Assembly: GCA_040414675.1 (NCBI GenBank)
Contig: JBEDUN010000007.1
Span: 62,001-126,000, forward strand
Reading direction: 5' to 3'
DNA length: 64,000 nucleotides
DNA from: JARBAU01 sp040414675
GTDB taxonomy: Archaea > Thermoproteota > Nitrososphaeria > Nitrososphaerales > Nitrososphaeraceae
Under the pieces are notes generated by a model that was not told where the DNA came from, did no database searches, and saw only the letters and a program-made list of their open reading frames with translations. The position numbers and the translations under genes were made by a program. Of this stretch, positions 17,418-26,175 are shown piece after piece; positions within the stretch are counted from its first letter, which is position 1; each line of letters begins with the position of its first letter.

Positions 17418-18851
17418 ATGGGTAAGAAGAACCTTTATGATCGACTAGCACAATTTAATGAAAGAATAGAATCTGCCGTTGAAAATGAGAATAGTATTGC
17501 TCTTGTTAGTTCTTTGAATGCTGATGGAATGTGTGCCTGTGGGATTGCCTCCTTGTACATATTTAGGCTTGGCGGCAAATGCTCTGTACGCACTGTTAGC
17601 GAATTAACTCCAGAGATTTTAGCCGATCTTGAATCCTCTGGTTACGATTTATCCATAATTATGGACTTTGATAACATTACGGCTAATAAATTACGCAATT
17701 CGCTTGGGAATAAATGGCTACTCGTAGATCATAAAAGTATCATAGATGGTGGTGAGGAAAATACTCTCGCGGACCAAAATGATAGTTTGACAAGTTATGG
17801 AATTAACTCCGAGAGGGAAATTTCATCAGGTGGACTTGTTTATCTCCTTGCTCTGGAATCTAGCAATAAGAATAAAGACCTCTCTACTCTTGCGGTTGTT
17901 TCCGCTTTGGCAGAAAAACAGGATGTCGGTGAAAAAAAATCGCTCGTAGGACTAAATTCCGAAATAGTCAAATCCTCTATATCAATAGGTGCTCTATCAG
18001 TTAAGTCGGGTTTGCTGCTAGCTGGAGAAGCAATGCCGATTCATGAAGCAATAGCTACTAATCTGAGCCCTTACATAGATGGCTTAACTTGGAATTATGA
18101 AAATTCATATTCACTGGTAAAAAATACCGGCCTTCAAATGAGAAATTTCAATGGACAGTGGCGTCGACTCACCGATCTAGATCATGAAGAACAAGGGATC
18201 TTGGCTGAAGCGATTATAAAGTTCATAGTAACTAACGCTAGCACCACACTGCCAGTTGCAGATGATCTAACAGGATCTTTATACAAACTGAGGGAGGATC
18301 CACAAACTTCAATTCGAGACGCCAGACAATATGTTGAATTGCTCAATGCATGTGGATCTTCCAACAAGGGCGGATTAGGCGTAGGAATTTGCATGGGTGA
18401 TAGAAACACAATATTGGAAGAAGGCGAGAGAATATTCTCAGCCTACAAGACATCATTGCAAAAAATAATAACTAGAATTTTTTCAGAAAAATGGCGCTTT
18501 AATGACTATGGAGAGTGTTTGTTCGTTGTTGGAGAGGGAGCTGTCCAGGAAACCATGATTAACCCAGTATGTTCATTTCTGGTCGGCTGTCTAACATTGA
18601 ACAACAAACTCTTACTGGTAAGAACAATTACTAGAGACAATTCACGCTACAAGTTCAGCATGATCAGAGGTTTCAGGTCCAAATTTCCGCCCAATCTGGA
18701 GGACCTACTGAAAAGCTGCTCTGAATCCATAGGGGGTGTTGTTGCCTCGGGGAGGCTAAATTCAGCTACGTGCGAGATTCCGCTGACGAACTTGGATGAA
18801 TTTATGGTATCAGTTAGATCAAGGATTAGGGATACAAAAGTTGAGGGCTAA
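17418..18851 (+). CDS. DHH-family RecJ/Cdc45-like protein, probably catalytically degenerate
   Basis: 477 residues with the DHH phosphoesterase layout. Motif I reads SLNADGM (residues 32-38, Asp replaced by Asn). Motif II is MDFD (82-85). Motif III is VDHK (103-106) instead of DHH. The C-terminal DHHA1 region has GGVVASG (about 439-445) where active enzymes carry GGHxxAAG. These losses suggest a structural rather than nuclease role, like archaeal inactive RecJ partners of GINS-MCM and eukaryotic Cdc45. The position directly behind rps15 is a known archaeal arrangement for this family. ATG 17418 lies nine bases after rps15. Confidence 0.85.
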   Translation: MGKKNLYDRLAQFNERIESAVENENSIALVSSLNADGMCACGIASLYIFRLGGKCSVRTVSELTPEILADLESSGYDLSIIMDFDNITANKLRNSLGNKWLLVDHKSIIDGGEENTLADQNDSLTSYGINSEREISSGGLVYLLALESSNKNKDLSTLAVVSALAEKQDVGEKKSLVGLNSEIVKSSISIGALSVKSGLLLAGEAMPIHEAIATNLSPYIDGLTWNYENSYSLVKNTGLQMRNFNGQWRRLTDLDHEEQGILAEAIIKFIVTNASTTLPVADDLTGSLYKLREDPQTSIRDARQYVELLNACGSSNKGGLGVGICMGDRNTILEEGERIFSAYKTSLQKIITRIFSEKWRFNDYGECLFVVGEGAVQETMINPVCSFLVGCLTLNNKLLLVRTITRDNSRYKFSMIRGFRSKFPPNLEDLLKSCSESIGGVVASGRLNSATCEIPLTNLDEFMVSVRSRIRDTKVEG

Positions 18852-19095
18852 TGTTGAAACTCATGTCCATTTGGAGCTCCTATTTGAAACTAAATCAGAG
18901 TTGTCTGCAGTTATGAAAGCATTAATTCCAGATAATATTGCCTGTCCTGAAGGTTTAGTAGTAACAATGTATAACGAGCCTAGTTGCCTGATATTCGACA
19001 TCATGTGTAGAAAAGGAATTTTCGTCATACTGAGCACTATCGACGAAATTCTTAGGCATGTTATAATGGCAAAACAGGTTATTGTCGATGCTTGA
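18841..19095 (+). CDS. pcc1: Pcc1-like subunit of the KEOPS complex
   Basis: 84 residues from TTG 18841, overlapping the end of the recJ-like gene by 11 bases. The compact beta-alpha-beta pattern LELLFETKSELSAVMKALIPDN...LIFDIMCRKG...LSTIDEILRHVIMAKQV matches Pcc1. Pcc1 dimerises and holds the tRNA in KEOPS during synthesis of t6A37. The frame extends upstream to 18796 but that part is read from the recJ-like coding region. The linkage S15-RecJ-Pcc1 is seen in other archaea. It overlaps the serS start region by 8 bases. Confidence 0.8.
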   Translation: MRANVETHVHLELLFETKSELSAVMKALIPDNIACPEGLVVTMYNEPSCLIFDIMCRKGIFVILSTIDEILRHVIMAKQVIVDA

Positions 19096-20356
19096 TACTA
19101 AACTTCTAAAGAATCCAAGTCTATTAAAAGAAATGATCGATAGTAGGAATTTACAATTTCCGTTGGAGAATTTGTTACAATTAGATTCAAAAAGAAGAGG
19201 TGTTAACATCAAGGTTGATGAATTAAGGCATAAGAAAAATGTGCTAGCAAATCAGATCTCAACGAAGAGGAAGATAGATGATGATATTGCCGAATTGAAA
19301 ATTATGATAAAGGAGGTTAATGATAATCTGAGCAGATTGGAAGAGGAAAAAAATGACCTTGATATGAGATTTAAAAGATTAATGATGTTGTTGCCAAATT
19401 TAGTATCATCTTCAACACCTTCCGGAAAATCTGAATCTGATAATGTCTTCATGAGATCTAATGGATCAATACGGCATCCAAATTTTAAACCTAAAGACCA
19501 TGTTGATTTAGGTACATCGCTTCACTTAATTGATTTAGAAAGGGCAGCCAAGATTGCAGGTGCCAGATTTTATTTCCTGAAAAATGGTCTGGTCCTGTTG
19601 AACCAAGCACTAATCCGCATGGCTCTTGATTTTTTGTCAAGTAAATCTTATATCCTATTGCAACCACCATATATGATTCGAAGACAAGCCATGGAAGGCG
19701 CAGTTATGCTAGGAGATTTCGAGCAGGTAATCTATAAGATTGAAGATGAAGATCTTTTCATGATAGCTACATCTGAGCATGCGTTGGCTTCAATGCATAT
19801 GAATGAGATCTTAGAGGGCAACAAGCTTCCGATAAAGTATGGGGCAGTAAGTCCTTGCTTCAGGAAGGAAGCTGGGGCACACGGTAAGGACATGAAAGGA
19901 ATATTCAGAGTTCATCAATTTGAAAAGGTCGAACAGTTTGTTTACACACGTCCGGAAGATTCTGAAAAGCAACACGATATCATGTTATCCCTTACCGAGG
20001 AATTTTATGAAGAATTAGGAATCCCAACTCGAACTATGTTGCTGTGTTCTGGTGATTTAGGAAAGACTTCTGCAAAAACTTTTGACCTTGAGGCATGGAT
20101 GCCTGGCCAAAGCGCCTATCGTGAGATTGTCTCCTGTTCCAACTGTACAGATTATCAAGCTAGAGCACTTCAAATTCGATTTCGAGATAAAACTAATGAA
20201 GAAACAAGACTTGTTCATACACTAAATAGCACTTTAATTGCAACCGAACGATGTATGGTCGCAATAATGGAGAATTATCAGACTAGTAGAGGCACGATTG
20301 AAATTCCTAATGCACTTAGAAAATATATGAACGATCGTAAAGAAATTGAGTCGTGA
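19088..20356 (+). CDS. serS: Seryl-tRNA synthetase
   Basis: 422 residues of the common (bacterial-type) class II SerRS. The N-terminal coiled-coil arm (about 30-100, RRGVNIKVDELRHKKNVLANQ) binds the long variable arm of tRNA-Ser. The catalytic core shows TSEHALASMH and the motif 2 loop FRKEAGAHGKDMKGIFRVHQF (about 255-280). Motif 3 is at ALIATERCMVAIMENYQ-like NSTLIATERC near 380. The ATG at 19088 (MLDTKLLKNP) is the family's normal beginning; a TTG two codons upstream is less likely. Last gene of the rps15 run. Confidence 0.96.
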   Translation: MLDTKLLKNPSLLKEMIDSRNLQFPLENLLQLDSKRRGVNIKVDELRHKKNVLANQISTKRKIDDDIAELKIMIKEVNDNLSRLEEEKNDLDMRFKRLMMLLPNLVSSSTPSGKSESDNVFMRSNGSIRHPNFKPKDHVDLGTSLHLIDLERAAKIAGARFYFLKNGLVLLNQALIRMALDFLSSKSYILLQPPYMIRRQAMEGAVMLGDFEQVIYKIEDEDLFMIATSEHALASMHMNEILEGNKLPIKYGAVSPCFRKEAGAHGKDMKGIFRVHQFEKVEQFVYTRPEDSEKQHDIMLSLTEEFYEELGIPTRTMLLCSGDLGKTSAKTFDLEAWMPGQSAYREIVSCSNCTDYQARALQIRFRDKTNEETRLVHTLNSTLIATERCMVAIMENYQTSRGTIEIPNALRKYMNDRKEIES

Positions 20357-20430
20357 TTTTACACAGCTGAAATTTAAAAGTCCCTTGTGATTCTGGAAAA
20401 TAGGTTTGATATGATCTAATCTAGCCAATT

Positions 20431-20450
20431 AAAGAAAATGAAAATAAAAA
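20431..20450 (-). terminator. T-rich terminator downstream of amoB
   Basis: On the minus strand, 20 bases almost entirely of T follow the amoB stop by about 20 bases. A typical archaeal oligo-T terminator between the convergent serS and amoB. Confidence 0.5.
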
Positions 20451-20468
20451 GTTAGGAAGTTGTGGTTA

Positions 20469-21026
20469 TTAGATGACTTGCCAGGGTCGTGTAGCGAACG
20501 TGACACCTAATCCAGCGCCGATTAAAATCACTTGGTAGGCAACATTGCCCCATGGAACAGGTTTCAGTATTACTGGGCCAGTTACCTGTACGGTTTGACC
20601 CGGACCTAGACCTGGACCGATGTGTTCGATATTCAACTGAGTATGAACATGGTAGGTACCAGGTTCCAATGCCTTTACTGTTATTGAGTATGGAATACTT
20701 GCTCCCGCGGGTATATCAAATATGTTTCCTGGAGGATCTCTGGAGATAAACTCCCATCTTGTTCCGGCGTTTGTTGAATCGCTAAATAAGGACAACCATG
20801 CCCTTAACGGTCGATTAACTAAGCTCTGAAGTGTTCCAGTGACTGTAAGTGTATCTCCTGTTTTCATAGTTTGAGTCGAAAAGGATTCGTCGCTTATCCT
20901 TACGAATCTGCTTTGTAGCTGGGCTTGAACTCCATGGGCATGTGCCATAGGGAAGTAAGCAAGTATTGTAGACAACACAGTTGCTGCAACGAGAGACGTC
21001 ACTATATACGTCTTGCACTTAATCAT
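20469..21026 (-). CDS. amoB: Ammonia monooxygenase subunit B (archaeal type)
   Basis: 185 residues from the preferred ATG 21026. The frame extends to 21113, but that extension covers a TATA box and lacks signal-peptide character. Residues 1-28 are a signal peptide ending AHA, giving a mature N-terminus HGVQAQ. Its histidine, with the YHVHTQ histidines near 126-129, matches the copper ligands of the PmoB/AmoB cupredoxin domain. A single C-terminal helix (about 160-180) anchors it. Archaeal AmoB lacks the second cupredoxin of bacterial forms, consistent with this length. It is transcribed away from amoX and amoA. Confidence 0.95.
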   Translation of the reverse strand: MIKCKTYIVTSLVAATVLSTILAYFPMAHAHGVQAQLQSRFVRISDESFSTQTMKTGDTLTVTGTLQSLVNRPLRAWLSLFSDSTNAGTRWEFISRDPPGNIFDIPAGASIPYSITVKALEPGTYHVHTQLNIEHIGPGLGPGQTVQVTGPVILKPVPWGNVAYQVILIGAGLGVTFATRPWQVI

Positions 21027-21060
21027 GCCTTTGTATCTAGCGATACCAGAAGACTCAAAG

Positions 21061-21070
21061 ATATATATTT
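21061..21070 (-). promoter_or_regulatory. TATA box of amoB
   Basis: An AAATATATAT element read on the minus strand lies 35-44 bases upstream of ATG 21026. It supports that start over the longer frame and implies a short leader. Confidence 0.55.
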
Positions 21071-21456
21071 TGCTGTCCGGCGTTCTAGCTTTGATACATA
21101 AGCTGTTCCACAATACATTATTTGTGGAAAATTTCTATTCCAGATCGAACTAGATTGAACATGCGAAACTGATTTATTATTATCTTAAGTTCGGAATTTC
21201 TGACATGGGAGACATTTTGGCACATAAAATTATCTACTCTCAAGTGTAAATTTGTAAATCTGTGTATAAGTGAATATGATTTTGTTTGAATACGCTAGAT
21301 GTCTTGGTTCTGCCTAATCGAATTTGAACAGCATTCTAGATTCGTAGAAAAGTATCTGTTTGATTACAATCTTCTGTATAATACGTTACTATTTTGGATG
21401 ATATCATCTTGATATTAGTCAAGGGAATGGATTGAGTCTGGTCAAAATGCAATAGC

Positions 21457-21470
21457 AAAATTTAAAAAGG
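21457..21470 (+). promoter_or_regulatory. TATA-like element of amoX
   Basis: AAAATTTAAAAAGG lies 23-36 bases upstream of the amoX ATG at 21493, the usual distance for a leaderless or short-leader archaeal transcript. The 21027-21492 region between amoB and amoX shows no other gene. Confidence 0.5.
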
Positions 21471-21492
21471 ATTTGTCTGATTAGTAGATCAA

Positions 21493-21783
21493 ATGACATT
21501 ACCGAAGGGATGGGGTACAGGTGGAAGAAGAGGCGAAAGTAGAGACGATATTGAAAAAATGATAGGGCGCAGAGTTGAAAATATGACTGGCATATATGTC
21601 CTAGGATTTGCGCTTTGTTGGGTAGCAACTGCCGGAGGTGTGTATGTTGGTGTTACTGTATATCCATGGGCATATCCTTTACCTAGCGGCTTGTATGCTT
21701 TGTCTGTCTTGACCGTAATTGAGGCTTTAGGATTCTTCTTTATAATGAAGATTACTCGCGAAAAGCTTGGATATTCATATTAA
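21493..21783 (+). CDS. amoX: Ammonia monooxygenase-associated subunit AmoX
   Basis: 96 residues. A basic, glycine-rich N-terminus (PKGWGTGGRRGESRDDIEKMIGRR) precedes two membrane helices, about 33-55 (MTGIYVLGFALCWVATAGGVYVG) and 65-88 (LYALSVLTVIEALGFFFI). This matches the small two-helix protein found beside amoA in ammonia-oxidising archaea and shown to belong to the AMO complex. It lies immediately upstream of amoA on the same strand, separated by 174 bases that contain a second TATA box, so the two genes may be transcribed separately. Confidence 0.85.
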   Translation: MTLPKGWGTGGRRGESRDDIEKMIGRRVENMTGIYVLGFALCWVATAGGVYVGVTVYPWAYPLPSGLYALSVLTVIEALGFFFIMKITREKLGYSY

Positions 21784-21925
21784 AGTCGTAATTTCATAGC
21801 TTGCCAGGCACTTAAGCTGCCAACTTTTTTTACCGGTTAAATTTCAAGTTTTAATGTAATCTCAGGCAATTATTATCGATTTGCAAAAACTAATTTACAT
21901 TAGCCATAATCTTGATACTCATAAA

Positions 21926-21934
21926 TTTTATATA
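21926..21934 (+). promoter_or_regulatory. TATA box of amoA
   Basis: TTTTATATA lies 24-32 bases upstream of the amoA ATG (21958), consistent with a strong archaeal promoter and a nearly leaderless mRNA. Confidence 0.6.
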
Positions 21935-21957
21935 CTACCTACCAGAGTACGTTACTA

Positions 21958-22608
21958 ATGGTCTGGCTTCGACGCACAACGCACTATCTGTTCATAGTAG
22001 TAGTTGCTGTAAATAGCACACTATTGACTATTAACGCTGGAGACTATATCTTCTACACTGACTGGGCATGGACTTCATTCGTGGTATTTTCTATCTCTCA
22101 ATCGACAATGCTTGTGGTGGGGGCAATATACTATATGCTGTTTACAGGTGTGCCAGGTACAGCTACCTATTATGCAACCATAATGACGATATACACGTGG
22201 GTTGCAAAAGGTGCCTGGTTTGCATTAGGCTACCCATACGACTTTGTTACAGTACCTGTCTGGATACCTTCGGCAATGTTATTGGACCTGACTTATTGGG
22301 CGACGAGAAGGAATAAACACGCTGCGATCATAATAGGTGGAACACTCGTAGGTCTTTCTCTTCCGATGTTCAATATGATTAACCTTCTGTTGATCAGAGA
22401 TCCTTTGGAAGTGGCCTTTAAGTATCCACGTCCGACATTACCGCCCTACATGACTCCAATAGAACCTCAGGTGGGTAAGTTTTACAACAGTCCTGTAGCC
22501 TTAGGAGCAGGTGCAGGAGCAGTGCTATCCGTACCAATAGCGGCATTGGGCGCTAAACTAAACACGTGGACATACAGATGGATGGCCGCGTGGAGTAAGT
22601 GGGACTAA
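21958..22608 (+). CDS. amoA: Ammonia monooxygenase subunit A (archaeal type)
   Basis: 216 residues, exactly the length of archaeal AmoA. It begins MVWLRRTTHYLFIVVVAVNSTLLTINAGDYIFYTDW, the highly conserved N-terminus targeted in environmental surveys. Several membrane helices cover about 10-30, 45-70, 75-100, 120-145 and 175-200. It ends WMAAWSKWD. It is an integral membrane subunit of the copper enzyme that oxidises ammonia to hydroxylamine. amoX lies upstream; amoB is divergent and amoC absent from this window, as in soil group I.1b genomes where amoC is dispersed. A T-rich terminator follows. Confidence 0.98.
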   Translation: MVWLRRTTHYLFIVVVAVNSTLLTINAGDYIFYTDWAWTSFVVFSISQSTMLVVGAIYYMLFTGVPGTATYYATIMTIYTWVAKGAWFALGYPYDFVTVPVWIPSAMLLDLTYWATRRNKHAAIIIGGTLVGLSLPMFNMINLLLIRDPLEVAFKYPRPTLPPYMTPIEPQVGKFYNSPVALGAGAGAVLSVPIAALGAKLNTWTYRWMAAWSKWD

Positions 22609-22615
22609 GTCTCCC

Positions 22616-22640
22616 TAATTTTCTTTTTTATATTTTTATT
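22616..22640 (+). terminator. T-rich terminator downstream of amoA
   Basis: A 25-base stretch made almost only of T and A, starting 8 bases after the amoA stop; a typical archaeal intrinsic terminator. Confidence 0.55.
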
Positions 22641-22884
22641 ACCTCCAGCGAATAACACTTATGTTAAATCTCATCTGTATTAGCTGAAGCACAATCTAAA
22701 CATCAAAGGTACTCTTGTTCAGTAATTTCTAAAGGTTAAAGTTAATTATACAAGCAAAATAGATTATTATTGCAATATTAATCTTAGGTTTGGATTAATC
22801 AAAGATAACAATAGTTGGGAAAAAGTCTCCAACTTCTGAAACTTAAACGTTAAAGGTTGAGAAATTGAGATAACTAATTATCTA

Positions 22885-23850
22885 TTAATGATCTATTCTA
22901 AGAGACTCGAGAAGTTTGCTTATGTCTGCAGATGGCAAATTGTTGTGGTCCATTATCGACTGTTTTGCTGGAGGATTGCTTATGTAACTTGGGATCTTAG
23001 AATCAATTCGCTCCTTGTACGAAGGAACGAGTTCGTTTTGATAGAATACCCCAATTGGGATCTTGTCATCCCACTCGTCAGACTTTTGAATAGCCTGCAT
23101 CATTTTAGGATACGTCTCTTCTGTATTAACGTATCCATCGTAACCTGTGTCCTCAAGCTTGTATATTCTGGGTTTCTGTTTATGAGTGATCTCGTCGAAA
23201 TTGTTCATTCCTTGATACCATTCGCGTGTATTGATATCGTTGTATGTAGGGCATGGTTGAAGGACGTCCAAATAAGCAAGCCCTGCGTGTTGTATGGATT
23301 TCTTAATCAATTCTTTGAGATGTTTCACGTCATAGGAATAGCCACGTGCAATGAAAGTAAATCCGGAGACTATAGCAAGTGCGATAGGGTTAACTGAATT
23401 ATTTACATTTGGATTAGGCAGTGACTTAGTCTTCATACCTAACTTTAGTGTAGGTGCTGCTTGTCCTTTTGTCAAGCCATAAACCCCATTGTTAAAGACA
23501 ATATAAGTTAGGTCGATGTTTCTTCTTCCTGCGCTTACGAAATGACCCGCTCCGATGCCCAGACCATCTCCATCGCCGCCTACAGCAATAACTTCTAGAT
23601 CTGGATTAGCTAGCTTTGCACCTTGAGCAAATGGTAAAACTCTTCCATGTAAGGTATGTATACCGTTTGTATTGATGAAGTGAGGAGTTTTACCCGAACA
23701 TCCTATTCCAGAAAATATAGCAGATTTATAGGCAGGGATTTGAAGATCTGCAAGGGCCATTTGAATAGCATTAAGAATCCCAAAATCACCACATCCAGGA
23801 CACCAATCGTTGTGAACATTCGTTTTGTAATCTGCAAATTTAAGTGCCAT
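22885..23850 (-). CDS. 2-oxoacid:ferredoxin oxidoreductase, beta subunit
   Basis: 321 residues. The TPP-binding domain is evident from NDWCPGCGDFGILNAIQ (residues 15-31) and the GGDGDGLGIGAGHF metal/pyrophosphate motif near 92-105, followed by FNNGVYGLTKGQ. The beta subunit binds thiamine diphosphate and, with the alpha subunit, converts 2-oxoacids and CoA to acyl-CoA plus reduced ferredoxin. In this group it feeds the TCA cycle and biosynthesis. Its ATG lies inside the last codons of the alpha gene (11-base overlap) behind a AAGGAGA-type Shine-Dalgarno, so the pair is co-translated. 2-oxoglutarate versus pyruvate specificity cannot be decided. Confidence 0.93.
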   Translation of the reverse strand: MALKFADYKTNVHNDWCPGCGDFGILNAIQMALADLQIPAYKSAIFSGIGCSGKTPHFINTNGIHTLHGRVLPFAQGAKLANPDLEVIAVGGDGDGLGIGAGHFVSAGRRNIDLTYIVFNNGVYGLTKGQAAPTLKLGMKTKSLPNPNVNNSVNPIALAIVSGFTFIARGYSYDVKHLKELIKKSIQHAGLAYLDVLQPCPTYNDINTREWYQGMNNFDEITHKQKPRIYKLEDTGYDGYVNTEETYPKMMQAIQKSDEWDDKIPIGVFYQNELVPSYKERIDSKIPSYISNPPAKQSIMDHNNLPSADISKLLESLRIDH

Positions 23851-25807
23851 TTTCTAAGACCTGTCTCCTTGGGGCATTCCCAGTAATAATATGCTTTATC
23901 GCATTATAAATCTCGCTAGAAGACATAGGCCGACCGTTATACTTTACTATTGAATAATCGATTTTACGCTTCATATGTTGTTGAATTAGTGATGCGAGTT
24001 GTGAAGAATAATTCATTTCAACATCAACCAATGGTTTGGAACCATTTATCATAGTATCCACAAGGTCTGATGGAAATGGATGTAACAGACGAAGTTGAAT
24101 AAATCTAACCTTCTCGCCCTCTTTGTTGAGCCGCTCCACTGCATCCACAATGGATCCCTTGGTAGAACCCCAACTTAGAATAGATAATGTGTTTTGATCG
24201 TCAACGTTGCCGTGCATAATTGCTTTATCTTCGTTAGGTATTTCTTCCAACGCGATCTTTAGCTTGCTCATACGTTTATTCATCATATTTATACGATTAT
24301 AAGGATCTTCTGTAATATGACCCGCTTCAGTATGCTCGTCGCCCGTATTCCAAAATATTCCATTATATGTTCCAAGAACTGCACGAGGAGAAATAGGGTT
24401 TTTGGCTATCTTAAACCTCAAGTATTTTTCATCTACTCCTTGTCCAGATATAGGAAGCTTGTCCACAATTTGGCCTCGATCTATTTTTATTCTGTGCTGG
24501 TCAAAATTTTTACATGTTGTAACACTATTTGCGATTGCCTTATCCAATAGATGGATTACCGGCATTTGATATTTTTCAGCAAAGTTAAATGCCTTTATTG
24601 TATCGTAGAAACTCTCTTCTATATCACCCGAGGAAAATACGATCCTTGGGAACTCTCCGTGGCCAGCATGAATGGCAAATAATAGATCTCCTTGTTCATG
24701 TCTTGTAGGAAGCCCGGTTGCAGGCCCTGCTCTTTGATATAGAGATATTACTAGAGGTACCTCATTGATGCCTGCCCACCCTAATGCTTCAACCATCAAT
24801 GAGAAGCCTGGACCAGAAGTAGCAGTTGCTGAACGAGCACCAGTCAAAGCTCCTCCAATTGCCATGGTTATTGCTGCGATTTCATCTTCGGTTTGTACCA
24901 CTAAGATAGAACCTTCCTTACCATTCGTCTGCTCTAAAATTTGATTAGATTCCAGAAATTCACTGTCATCACTTGCAGGAGTTATTGGATAATATGTTTG
25001 AAATCTGCATCCTGCCACAAGCTTCCCCAATGCTGAAGATTGATTACCTTGCACTAAGATTGTGTTCGTCATTGGTTGCTTGCATTTCAACGTATGTCTA
25101 AATGGATCGGATTTAAACTGCTGCTCAACATGTCCGTATACAAAGTTGGCAGCCGAAACATTGTTTTCAGCAATCTTTGGCTTGGCCCGAAATACATACC
25201 TAATGCACTCTGATAGTATACGTTGATCAAAATTGAGGACAGCCATTGACGCAGAAAGTGCCATCACATTAACTGTTCTTGTCACTTTGCTTAGCGTATG
25301 ATCTCCAATTTGCTCTGCGAATTGTTTGAGCAGACTAAAGTATGGTATACCGTAAAGTTTAAGATTCTTCTCTTCGGCATATTCTAGCATACCTCTAACT
25401 GACAGTGGCCTTTCAGAAGCTTCGAGCATTTTTGAAATTCTCTCAACCGCGTATTCATCAATAGTAGGCACTTCGTGAAGGCCTGTTTCGACTAAATCTG
25501 AATCATAAATGATCGCTCCTCCTTCTTTAACCTCCATAGCATGAACAAACACTGTCTCAGCATCAAAGGAAACCAAGAAATCAATGAGATCTACGTGTGA
25601 ATGTATAGGTTCGTCAGAAACTCTTACTGTGAAATAACTGTGTTCACCTTTGATATTGGAATAGTATTCCCTATTGCCATAAACATTAAGTCCTGCTTGC
25701 GCACAAGCTCTAGAAAATATATTCGCGGCAGAATCAACACCACTGCCTTGTGCTCCACCAATAACCCAAGTTATCGAGTTGTCTTCGTAATCAAATTGAG
25801 TCATCAC
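23840..25807 (-). CDS. 2-oxoacid:ferredoxin oxidoreductase, fused gamma-alpha subunit
   Basis: 655 residues combining a gamma domain (about 10-200, WVIGGAQGSGVDSAANIF) with the alpha domain. The alpha domain holds YPITPASDDSEFLE near 273 (the YPITP motif), TATSGPGFSLMVEALG near 330 and AGPATGLPTRHEQGDL near 365. The fused gamma-alpha arrangement is typical of archaeal and aerobic two-subunit OFORs. It is translated just ahead of the beta subunit. A small zinc-protein gene lies 52 bases upstream on the same strand. Either of the two initial methionines (25807 or 25804) could start. Confidence 0.93.
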   Translation of the reverse strand: MMTQFDYEDNSITWVIGGAQGSGVDSAANIFSRACAQAGLNVYGNREYYSNIKGEHSYFTVRVSDEPIHSHVDLIDFLVSFDAETVFVHAMEVKEGGAIIYDSDLVETGLHEVPTIDEYAVERISKMLEASERPLSVRGMLEYAEEKNLKLYGIPYFSLLKQFAEQIGDHTLSKVTRTVNVMALSASMAVLNFDQRILSECIRYVFRAKPKIAENNVSAANFVYGHVEQQFKSDPFRHTLKCKQPMTNTILVQGNQSSALGKLVAGCRFQTYYPITPASDDSEFLESNQILEQTNGKEGSILVVQTEDEIAAITMAIGGALTGARSATATSGPGFSLMVEALGWAGINEVPLVISLYQRAGPATGLPTRHEQGDLLFAIHAGHGEFPRIVFSSGDIEESFYDTIKAFNFAEKYQMPVIHLLDKAIANSVTTCKNFDQHRIKIDRGQIVDKLPISGQGVDEKYLRFKIAKNPISPRAVLGTYNGIFWNTGDEHTEAGHITEDPYNRINMMNKRMSKLKIALEEIPNEDKAIMHGNVDDQNTLSILSWGSTKGSIVDAVERLNKEGEKVRFIQLRLLHPFPSDLVDTMINGSKPLVDVEMNYSSQLASLIQQHMKRKIDYSIVKYNGRPMSSSEIYNAIKHIITGNAPRRQVLENGT

Positions 25808-25859
25808 TATAAATTTGACTTTTTCCTGCTTTTAATGGTTTAGTATTGTACCATCGGAC

Positions 25860-26006
25860 TCATCCCCCACCTGTAACAGCATCATACAAGCAGCATTCGC
25901 AGCTATCTAATTCGCCACAATATGGACACGCACACACACAAGCTTCCATCGAGTTTCCACAATATTCACATAACGTTCCATCGACATTAGATCCTCTCTC
26001 AGTCAT
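25860..26006 (-). CDS. Cys-rich double zinc-ribbon mini-protein (48 aa)
   Basis: A short frame with ATG 26006 and TGA at 25860-25862. It is preceded by a good Shine-Dalgarno (AAGGAG) nine bases upstream. The 48 residues contain nine cysteines: CEYC (13-16), CVCAC (23-27), CPYC (27-30) and CECC (36-39). They could ligate one or two zinc ions or an Fe-S cluster. It lies just upstream of the OFOR gamma-alpha gene on the same strand, so it may be co-transcribed and assist cluster or electron-transfer chemistry. That role is inference. Confidence 0.7.
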   Translation of the reverse strand: MTERGSNVDGTLCEYCGNSMEACVCACPYCGELDSCECCLYDAVTGGG

Positions 26007-26175
26007 TTGGATTCGCTCCTTCTATCATGCACAATTACCGTTAATATATTTTTCAAGATTGATGTAGAACTACGTACTGTGGAGTTATTGAAATAATCTT
26101 CTATCTTGATATTCTAGTTAATTTGTTCAGATTTGAAGACTAATCTCTATATAAGTGTCATAAGAAATCTTTCAC

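Noticed and set aside
20552..20749. Plus-strand frame inside amoB
   Set aside because: Shadow of amoB, which has signal peptide and copper-ligand histidines.
20469..21113. Longer amoB frame starting at 21113
   Set aside because: The extra 29 residues lack signal-peptide character and would place the TATA box inside the coding region.
25846..26067. 73-codon plus-strand frame
   Set aside because: It is the shadow of the nine-cysteine minus-strand gene.
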